Assembly: GCF_009363055.1 (NCBI RefSeq)
Contig: NZ_CP045292.1
Location: 2,728,001 to 2,792,000 of the forward strand
Direction: 5' to 3'
Origin: Flavobacterium haoranii
GTDB lineage: Bacteria; Bacteroidota; Bacteroidia; Flavobacteriales; Flavobacteriaceae
Length of the DNA stretch: 64,000 nucleotides
Within the stretch, counting starts at the first letter, position 1. Each line of letters starts with the position of its first letter. This document shows positions 58,181 to 64,000 of this stretch, in pieces. The position numbers and the translations under genes were made by a program. Below the pieces are notes generated by a model, which saw only the letters and a program-made list of their open reading frames with translations, was not told the origin of the DNA and made no database searches.

Positions 58181-58798
58181 ATGTCTGGGTTAATCGGAAG
58201 AAAAATCGGCATGACTAGTATCTTTGACGAAAACGGAAAAAACATTCCGTGTACAGTTATTGAAGCAGGTCCATGCGTTGTTACCCAAGTCAGAACCAAC
58301 GAGGTTGACGGGTACGAAGCTCTTCAACTTGGTTTCGATGACAAGACTGAAAAGCATACAGTTAAAGCTGAAGCAGGTCACTTCAAAAAAGCTGGTACTG
58401 ATGCTAAGAAGAAAGTCGTTGAATTCAAGTATTTTGAAGAAAAACACAATTTAGGAGATGTGTTAACTGTTGATTTATTCAACGAAGGAGAATTTGTAGA
58501 TGTACAAGGTGTGTCTAAAGGTAAAGGTTTTCAAGGGGTTGTTAAACGTCACGGATTTGGTGGTGTTGGTCAAGCAACTCACGGTCAACATAACCGTTTA
58601 AGAGCGCCAGGTTCTGTAGGAGCATCTTCTTATCCATCAAGAGTATTCAAAGGAATGCGTATGGCGGGTAGAACAGGAGGAGAAAATGTAACAGTTCAAA
58701 ACCTTAGAGTTTTAAAAGTAGTAGCTGAGAAAAACCTTTTAGTTGTTAAAGGTTGTGTTCCTGGTCACAAAAACTCTTACGTAATCATTCAGAAGTAA
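58181..58798 (+). CDS. rplC: Ribosomal protein L3 (uL3)
   Basis: This 205-residue L3 (start [15 protein letters not shown] at 58181) has the loop with [18 protein letters not shown] and [20 protein letters not shown]. It is the first gene of the long ribosomal operon that runs past the window end. Its stop overlaps the rplD ATG by one base. Confidence 0.98.
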   Translation: MSGLIGRKIGMTSIFDENGKNIPCTVIEAGPCVVTQVRTNEVDGYEALQLGFDDKTEKHTVKAEAGHFKKAGTDAKKKVVEFKYFEEKHNLGDVLTVDLFNEGEFVDVQGVSKGKGFQGVVKRHGFGGVGQATHGQHNRLRAPGSVGASSYPSRVFKGMRMAGRTGGENVTVQNLRVLKVVAEKNLLVVKGCVPGHKNSYVIIQK

Positions 58799-59424
58799 TG
58801 GAAGTAAAAGTATTAGATATCAACGGAAAAGATACAGGTCGTAAAGTACAACTTTCTGACTCTGTTTTCGCAATTGAGCCTAATAACCATGCTCTTTATC
58901 TTGATGTTAAACAATATTTAGCAAATCAAAGACAAGGTACTCACAAGTCTAAAGAGAGAGCTGAGGTAGCTGGAAGTACTCGTAAAATTAAAAAACAAAA
59001 AGGTACAGGTACAGCGCGTGCAGGTAGTGTTAAATCTCCTGTATTTGTAGGTGGTGGTAGAATTTTTGGTCCAAAACCAAGAAACTATTCTTTCAAATTA
59101 AATAAAAACTTAAAAAGATTAGCTCGTAAATCTGCTTTATCATTAAAAGCTCAAGAGTCTAACTTAGTAGTTGTTGAGGATTTTACATTTGAAGCACCAA
59201 GCACTAAAAATTTCATTAATGTATTGAAAGCTTTAGGGTTAGAAAGTAAAAAGTCATTATTCGTATTGGGTGATACAAATAAAAATGTATATTTGTCGTC
59301 GCGCAATTTACAATCAACTTCTGTTGTAACCGCTTCAGAATTAAACACTTATGCAGTAATGAATGCAAAAAGTTTAGTTTTAACTGAAGGTTCAGTAAAC
59401 GGAATTGAATCTAATTTAAGTTAA
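58798..59424 (+). CDS. rplD: Ribosomal protein L4 (uL4)
   Basis: This 208-residue protein starts at [12 protein letters not shown], where the ATG overlaps the rplC stop. The exit-tunnel loop reads [20 protein letters not shown], followed by [14 protein letters not shown]. It lines the peptide tunnel of the 50S subunit. Tight coupling with rplC indicates balanced synthesis. Confidence 0.98.
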   Translation: MEVKVLDINGKDTGRKVQLSDSVFAIEPNNHALYLDVKQYLANQRQGTHKSKERAEVAGSTRKIKKQKGTGTARAGSVKSPVFVGGGRIFGPKPRNYSFKLNKNLKRLARKSALSLKAQESNLVVVEDFTFEAPSTKNFINVLKALGLESKKSLFVLGDTNKNVYLSSRNLQSTSVVTASELNTYAVMNAKSLVLTEGSVNGIESNLS

Positions 59425-59434
59425 TAATAAGGTT

Positions 59435-59725
59435 ATGAGTATCATTATTAAGCCAATTATTACTGAAAAAATTACCAAAGATGGTGAAGTTTTTAACCGT
59501 TTTGGTTTTGTAGTTGCAAAGAATGCTAACAAAATTCAAATCAAAAATGCAGTAGAAGCTGCTTATGGTGTGAATGTAGTTGCTGTAAACACTATGAACT
59601 ATAGAGCTGATAGAAGTGTTAAATATACCAAAAGTGGTTTAATCAGTGGAAAAACAAATGCTTACAAAAAAGCAGTTGTTCAAGTTCAAGAGGGTGAAAC
59701 AATAGATTTTTATAATAATATCTAA
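59435..59725 (+). CDS. rplW: Ribosomal protein L23 (uL23)
   Basis: This 96-residue protein at the peptide exit site starts MSIIIKPIITEKITKDGEVF and has the NTMNYRADRSV loop. It is the docking site for trigger factor and SRP. It keeps its standard place between rplD and rplB. Confidence 0.97.
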   Translation: MSIIIKPIITEKITKDGEVFNRFGFVVAKNANKIQIKNAVEAAYGVNVVAVNTMNYRADRSVKYTKSGLISGKTNAYKKAVVQVQEGETIDFYNNI

Positions 59726-59731
59726 TAGAAA

Positions 59732-60556
59732 ATGTCAGTTAGAAAATTAAAACCTATTACCCCGGGTCAGCGTTTTAGAGTTGTGAATAGCTTTGACACT
59801 ATTACAACTGATAAGCCGGAAAAGTCATTATTGGCTCCGAAAAAAAACTCTGGAGGTAGAAATAGTCAAGGAAAAATGACCATGCGCTACACAGGTGGTG
59901 GTCACAAACAAAAGTATCGTGTTGTAGATTTTAAAAGAGCTAAAGCTGGAGTTCCAGCTGTAGTTAAAACTATTGAGTACGATCCAAATCGTTCAGCTTT
60001 TATTTCATTAATCGCTTATGCTGATGGAGCTAAAACTTACATCATTGCACAAAACGGTTTACAAGTTGGACAAACTGTAGTTTCTGGTGAGAATGCAGCT
60101 CCTGAAATTGGAAATGCATTACCTTTAAGTAAAATTCCTCTAGGTACAGTTATTTCTTGTATCGAATTAAGACCAGGTCAAGGAGCAGTTATTGCTCGTT
60201 CTGCAGGAACTTTTGCTCAGTTAATGGCAAGAGATGGAAAATATGCTACAATTAAAATGCCTTCTGGTGAAACAAGATTAATCTTGTTAACTTGTACGGC
60301 TACAATTGGTGCAGTATCTAACTCAGATCACCAATTAGTTGTATCAGGTAAAGCTGGTAGATCTAGATGGTTAGGTAGAAGACCTAGAACTAGACCAGTA
60401 GCAATGAACCCTGTTGATCACCCAATGGGTGGTGGTGAAGGACGTTCTTCTGGAGGTCACCCACGTTCAAGAAAAGGTTTACCTGCTAAAGGTTATAGAA
60501 CTCGTTCTTTAACTAATCCGAGCAACAAGTATATTGTAGAACGTAGAAAGAAATAA
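59732..60556 (+). CDS. rplB: Ribosomal protein L2 (uL2)
   Basis: This 274-residue L2 has the rRNA-binding OB and SH3-like domains and the C-terminal [20 protein letters not shown] motif with the conserved His close to the peptidyl-transferase centre. It is full length. It has the usual neighbours rplW and rpsS. Confidence 0.98.
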   Translation: MSVRKLKPITPGQRFRVVNSFDTITTDKPEKSLLAPKKNSGGRNSQGKMTMRYTGGGHKQKYRVVDFKRAKAGVPAVVKTIEYDPNRSAFISLIAYADGAKTYIIAQNGLQVGQTVVSGENAAPEIGNALPLSKIPLGTVISCIELRPGQGAVIARSAGTFAQLMARDGKYATIKMPSGETRLILLTCTATIGAVSNSDHQLVVSGKAGRSRWLGRRPRTRPVAMNPVDHPMGGGEGRSSGGHPRSRKGLPAKGYRTRSLTNPSNKYIVERRKK

Positions 60557-60566
60557 TTAGATAGAC

Positions 60567-60845
60567 ATGGCACGTTCATTAAAAAAAGGACCTTACGTAC
60601 ACTATAAATTAGAGAAGAAAGTTTTAGAAAACGCTGAGAATGGAAACAAAGCCGTGATCAAAACATGGTCAAGAGCTTCTATGATTACTCCAGACTTCGT
60701 TGGACAAACTATCGCTGTACATAATGGTCGTCAATTTGTTCCTGTTTACGTAACTGAGAACATGGTAGGTCATAAATTAGGAGAATTTTCGCCAACTAGA
60801 TCATTTCGTGGTCACGCTGGTGCAAAAAATAAAGGTAAAAAATAA
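60567..60845 (+). CDS. rpsS: Ribosomal protein S19 (uS19)
   Basis: This 92-residue protein of the 30S head has [19 protein letters not shown], then [20 protein letters not shown] and [18 protein letters not shown]. It is complete and in the expected operon place. Confidence 0.98.
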   Translation: MARSLKKGPYVHYKLEKKVLENAENGNKAVIKTWSRASMITPDFVGQTIAVHNGRQFVPVYVTENMVGHKLGEFSPTRSFRGHAGAKNKGKK

Positions 60846-60854
60846 TAAGAAGCT

Positions 60855-61262
60855 ATGGGAGTTCGTAAAAGAGAAAGAGCCGAGCAAGTTAAGGAAGCTA
60901 AAGCACAAGTTGCTTTTGCTAAATTAAACAATTGCCCTACTTCACCTAGAAAGATGCGTTTAGTAGCTGACTTAGTAAGAGGTAAGAAAGTAGAATTAGC
61001 TCTAAATATATTAAGATTTAGTCAAAAAGAAGCTTCTAGAAAATTAGAGAAATTGTTGTTATCAGCAATTAACAACTATCAGCAAAAAAACGCTGAAGCT
61101 AATTTAGAAGAAGCTGGCTTATTTGTAAAAGAGATCCGTGTAGATGGTGGTATGATGTTAAAAAGACTTCGTCCAGCTCCACAAGGTCGCGCACACAGAA
61201 TTAGAAAACGCTCTAACCACGTAACAATCGTGTTAGGAGAAAATAATAACACACAAAGCTAA
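60855..61262 (+). CDS. rplV: Ribosomal protein L22 (uL22)
   Basis: This 135-residue protein has [20 protein letters not shown] and the tunnel hairpin [20 protein letters not shown]. Macrolide-related changes in that hairpin are not evident. It lies between rpsS and rpsC with gaps under 10 bases. Confidence 0.98.
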   Translation: MGVRKRERAEQVKEAKAQVAFAKLNNCPTSPRKMRLVADLVRGKKVELALNILRFSQKEASRKLEKLLLSAINNYQQKNAEANLEEAGLFVKEIRVDGGMMLKRLRPAPQGRAHRIRKRSNHVTIVLGENNNTQS

Positions 61263-61270
61263 TAAACAGT

Positions 61271-62002
61271 ATGGGACAAAAGACAAATCCAATCGGAAAT
61301 AGACTTGGTATCATCAGAGGATGGGACTCAAACTGGTACGGTGGAAATGACTACGGAGATAAAATCGCTGAGGATTATAAAATCCGTAAGTATATCCATG
61401 CGCGTTTATCTAAAGCTAGTGTTTCTAAGATAATTATCGAGAGAACTTTAAAACTTGTAACCGTTACTATCACTACTGCTAGACCTGGTATCATTATCGG
61501 AAAAGGTGGACAAGAGGTAGACAAGTTAAAAGAAGAACTTAAGAAAATTACTGACAAAGAGGTTCAAATTAACATCTTTGAAATCAAAAGACCTGAGTTA
61601 GATGCTTATTTAGTAGCTAACAGTATTGCACGTCAAATTGAAAGCAGAATTTCTTATAGAAGAGCTATTAAAATGGCTATCGCTGCAGCAATGAGAATGA
61701 ATGCAGAAGGAATTAAAGTTATGATTTCTGGTCGTTTAAACGGAGCTGAAATGGCACGTTCTGAGCACTTCAAAGAAGGTAGAATTCCTCTATCAACTTT
61801 TAGAGCAGACATCGATTATGCTTTAGCTGAAGCTCACACTACTTACGGTAGAATGGGTATTAAAGTATGGATCATGAAAGGTGAAGTTTACGGTAAAAGA
61901 GATTTATCTCCACTTGTAGGTATGGACAAACAAAAGTCTTCTAAATCTGCAGGAAATGGTCAAGGTAAATCTGGTAAGCCAAACGCTCGTAAAAGAAAGT
62001 AA
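61271..62002 (+). CDS. rpsC: Ribosomal protein S3 (uS3)
   Basis: This 243-residue protein has [20 protein letters not shown], the KH type 2 GXXG loop [13 protein letters not shown] and the C-terminal domain with [20 protein letters not shown]. It ends with a basic Gly/Lys/Ser-rich tail. It lies at the mRNA entry channel. Confidence 0.98.
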   Translation: MGQKTNPIGNRLGIIRGWDSNWYGGNDYGDKIAEDYKIRKYIHARLSKASVSKIIIERTLKLVTVTITTARPGIIIGKGGQEVDKLKEELKKITDKEVQINIFEIKRPELDAYLVANSIARQIESRISYRRAIKMAIAAAMRMNAEGIKVMISGRLNGAEMARSEHFKEGRIPLSTFRADIDYALAEAHTTYGRMGIKVWIMKGEVYGKRDLSPLVGMDKQKSSKSAGNGQGKSGKPNARKRK

Positions 62003-62022
62003 TTATTTTAAATTAAAGAAAA

Positions 62023-62442
62023 ATGTTACAGCCTAAAAGAACAAAATACCGTAAGGTACAGAAAGGTAAAATGAAAGGTGTATCTCAAAGAGGTCACGAA
62101 CTTTCTAACGGAATGTTCGGAATTAAATCTTTAGATTATTCTTTCATTACTTCTCGTCAAATCGAAGCTGCACGTATTGCTGCAACTCGTTTTATGAAAA
62201 GAGAAGGACAGTTATGGATTAAAATCTTCCCAGATAAGCCTATTACAAAGAAACCTCTTGAAGTACGTATGGGTAAAGGTAAAGGTGCAGTTGAATATTG
62301 GGCTGCAGTTGTAAAACCAGGAAGAATTATGTTTGAAGTTGGTGGTGTTCCACTATCTGTTGCAAAAGAGGCTTTACGTCTTGCAGCTCAAAAACTTCCT
62401 GTAAAAACTAAGTTTATTGTTGCTAGAGATTTCGAAGCATAA
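62023..62442 (+). CDS. rplP: Ribosomal protein L16 (uL16)
   Basis: This 139-residue protein starts [19 protein letters not shown] and has [20 protein letters not shown] and the [20 protein letters not shown] loop, near the A-site tRNA elbow. Complete. Confidence 0.98.
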   Translation: MLQPKRTKYRKVQKGKMKGVSQRGHELSNGMFGIKSLDYSFITSRQIEAARIAATRFMKREGQLWIKIFPDKPITKKPLEVRMGKGKGAVEYWAAVVKPGRIMFEVGGVPLSVAKEALRLAAQKLPVKTKFIVARDFEA

Positions 62443-62455
62443 TTAATTAAGTATT

Positions 62456-62647
62456 ATGAAACAATCAGAAGTAAAAAATCTATCTGCAGCTGAGTTACAA
62501 GAGAAACTTAGTGAGTTAAGAAGAACTTATGCCGACCTTAAAAATGCTCACACTATTTCTCCTATTGAAAATCCTCTTCAATTAAGAAATGTTAGAAGAG
62601 CGGTTGCGAGAATAGCTACAGAGTTAACTAAAAGAGAGTTACAATAA
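62456..62647 (+). CDS. rpmC: Ribosomal protein L29 (uL29)
   Basis: This 63-residue two-helix protein has MKQSEVKNLSAAELQEKLSE and LRNVRRAVARIATELTKREL, near the peptide exit. The length is normal. Confidence 0.96.
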   Translation: MKQSEVKNLSAAELQEKLSELRRTYADLKNAHTISPIENPLQLRNVRRAVARIATELTKRELQ

Positions 62648-62664
62648 TTGTATTCTGCTGAAAG

Positions 62665-62922
62665 ATGGAAAATAGAAATTTAAGAAAAGAAAGAATTGGT
62701 GTTGTTACAAGTAACAAAATGGAGAAATCTATTGTTGTTTCTGAAACTAGAAGAGTTAAACACCCATTATATGGTAAGTTCGTGTTGAAAACTAAAAAAT
62801 ATGTTGCACACGACGAAACAAACGATTGTAATATTGGAGATACTGTAAGAATCATGGAAACACGTCCTTTAAGTAAATCTAAATGTTGGAGATTAGTTGA
62901 AATCATTGAAAGAGCGAAGTAA
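62665..62922 (+). CDS. rpsQ: Ribosomal protein S17 (uS17)
   Basis: This 85-residue OB-fold protein has [20 protein letters not shown] and [20 protein letters not shown], then [17 protein letters not shown]. It binds 16S rRNA early in assembly. Complete. Confidence 0.97.
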   Translation: MENRNLRKERIGVVTSNKMEKSIVVSETRRVKHPLYGKFVLKTKKYVAHDETNDCNIGDTVRIMETRPLSKSKCWRLVEIIERAK

Positions 62923-62924
62923 TT

Positions 62925-63293
62925 ATGGTACAACAAGAGTCAAGATTAAAAGTAGCAGATAACACGGGAGCTAAAGAAGTTTTAACTATTCGTGTTTTAG
63001 GAGGAACGAAACGTCGTTACGCCTCTGTAGGTGACAAAATTGTAGTTGCAATTAAAGATGCAACTCCTAACGGAAACGTTAAAAAAGGAGCTGTTTCAAC
63101 TGCAGTTGTTGTTCGTACTAAGAAAGAAGTTAGAAGAGCCGATGGATCTTACATCCGTTTCGATGATAATGCTTGTGTTTTATTAAACGCAGCAGGTGAA
63201 ATGAGAGGTACTCGTGTATTCGGTCCTGTAGCTAGAGAACTTCGTGAAAAACAATTCATGAAAATTGTATCATTAGCACCTGAGGTGCTTTAA
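62925..63293 (+). CDS. rplN: Ribosomal protein L14 (uL14)
   Basis: This 122-residue protein starts [20 protein letters not shown] and has [20 protein letters not shown] and [14 protein letters not shown]. It starts 2 bases after the rpsQ stop, marking the entry to the spc part of the cluster with no visible terminator. Confidence 0.98.
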   Translation: MVQQESRLKVADNTGAKEVLTIRVLGGTKRRYASVGDKIVVAIKDATPNGNVKKGAVSTAVVVRTKKEVRRADGSYIRFDDNACVLLNAAGEMRGTRVFGPVARELREKQFMKIVSLAPEVL

Positions 63294-63304
63294 TTCTAAA
63301 AATG

Positions 63305-63619
63305 ATGGCAAAGCTAAAAATTAAATCAGGAGACGTAGTTAAAGTTATCGCAGGTGACCATAAAGGTACTGAAGGTAAAGTTGTACGCGTTCTTCGTGAA
63401 GCAAATAAAGCGATAGTTGAAGGTGTTAACATGGTTTCTAAACACACAAAACCAAGTGCAAAAAACCCTCAAGGTGGTATCGTTAAGAAAGAAGCTCCTA
63501 TTCATATTTCTAACTTATCTTTAATCGATTCTAAAACGAAATCGGTTACTAAAGTAGGTTACAAAATGGAAGGAGATAAGAAAGTAAGATTTTCAAAAAA
63601 ATCTAATCAAGTATTATAG
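63305..63619 (+). CDS. rplX: Ribosomal protein L24 (uL24)
   Basis: This 104-residue KOW-domain protein has [20 protein letters not shown] and [20 protein letters not shown]. Two ATGs are adjacent (63302 and 63305); the second gives the family-typical [10 protein letters not shown] start. It initiates 50S assembly. Confidence 0.96.
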   Translation: MAKLKIKSGDVVKVIAGDHKGTEGKVVRVLREANKAIVEGVNMVSKHTKPSAKNPQGGIVKKEAPIHISNLSLIDSKTKSVTKVGYKMEGDKKVRFSKKSNQVL

Positions 63620-63621
63620 TT

Positions 63622-64000
63622 ATGGCTTATATACCTAGATTAAAAGAAGAATATAAGAGTAGAGTTATCGCTGCTCTTACAGAAGAGTTCGGTTACAAAA
63701 ACGTAATGCAAGTTCCTAAACTTGAAAAAATTATTGTAAGCCGTGGAGTTGGTGCAGCTGTATCTGATAAAAAATTAGTTGATCACGCTGTAGAAGAAAT
63801 CACCAAAATTACTGGTCAAAAAGCAGTAGCTACAATTTCTAAGAAAGACGTTGCGTCTTTCAAATTAAGAAAAGGTATGCCAATTGGTGCTAAAGTTACT
63901 TTACGTGGCGAAAGAATGTATGAGTTTTTAGATAGACTTGTTACTTCATCTTTACCTCGTGTGCGTGACTTCGGTGGAATTAAATCTAATGGTTTCGACG
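63622..64000 (+). CDS. rplE: Ribosomal protein L5 (uL5), partial at window end
   Basis: The frame opens at ATG 63622, two bases after the rplX stop, and runs off the window after 126 codons. It reads [20 protein letters not shown], later [19 protein letters not shown] and [20 protein letters not shown], matching L5. About 55 more residues are expected beyond the window. Confidence 0.96.
   Translation, partial: MAYIPRLKEEYKSRVIAALTEEFGYKNVMQVPKLEKIIVSRGVGAAVSDKKLVDHAVEEITKITGQKAVATISKKDVASFKLRKGMPIGAKVTLRGERMYEFLDRLVTSSLPRVRDFGGIKSNGFD

Overview
The window comes from a low-GC member of the Bacteroidota, most likely a Flavobacterium or close relative in the Flavobacteriaceae. The signs are a short 287-residue group-1 sigma factor, promoters of the Bacteroidota form TTTG-N19-TAnnTTTG, SusC/SusD-type outer-membrane import, a type IX secretion C-terminal domain on an amylase, a GLPGLI-family protein, an XrtF exosortase pair and a HYC_CC_PP-type protein. 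Few genes have a Shine-Dalgarno sequence, as expected for this group.

Layout. Bases 1-3711 are the right-hand part of an integrated mobile element. It holds two 86-bp direct repeats, a putative replication protein, an excisionase-like HTH protein, small unknowns and a frameshifted tyrosine recombinase. It ends at a sequence resembling a tRNA 3' end followed by a terminator, so the intact tRNA gene is probably left of the window. Next to it lies a damaged mtfA-like peptidase gene. Bases 4681-10121 are housekeeping: a CBS-domain protein, rpe, rpoD, pnp, rpsO and a GAF protein. Bases 10193-13378 hold the XrtF pair, then an ATP-cone/PD-(D/E)XK nuclease fusion coupled to a beta-CASP metallo-beta-lactamase nuclease. 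Bases 13428-16478 form a probable copper or heavy-metal locus (HYC_CC_PP protein, TonB receptor, periplasmic HMA protein). Bases 16544-30612 mix cell-wall recycling (mpl), radC, a MacB/FtsX-type ABC system with a His-rich loop and a DUF3299-like partner, a HAD phosphatase, rarA, YiaAB, a Crp/Fnr regulator, a rhomboid protease, rlmB and an Omp85-like barrel.

Bases 30697-50508 are a complete starch/maltooligosaccharide utilisation locus arranged divergently. On the minus strand are susC, susD, susE and a secreted T9SS amylase. On the plus strand are a LacI-type regulator, an SLC45-type MFS transporter, beta-phosphoglucomutase, a GH65 maltose phosphorylase, a GH97 alpha-glucosidase and two GH13 enzymes. 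A perfect 14-bp palindrome in the divergent gap is the likely LacI operator. Starch is cut at the surface, imported by SusCD and trimmed in the periplasm by GH97 and GH13. Maltose then crosses the inner membrane by the MFS carrier and is phosphorolysed to glucose plus beta-glucose-1-phosphate, which PgmB converts to glucose-6-phosphate.

Bases 50594-64000 are the str/S10/spc ribosomal region (rpsL, rpsG, fusA, rpsJ, then rplC through the start of rplE). It is interrupted between rpsJ and rplC by about 4 kb carrying a small secreted protein and a GLPGLI/TonB-like outer-membrane pair, after which transcription restarts from its own consensus promoter.

A window-wide oddity is that eight genes are broken by nine frameshifts. 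Every one is explained by a single missing base in a homopolymer run of 4 to 8. This pattern suggests sequencing or assembly undercalls, although none falls in an essential gene, so real decay cannot be excluded. Interspersed REP-like intergenic elements are also present.
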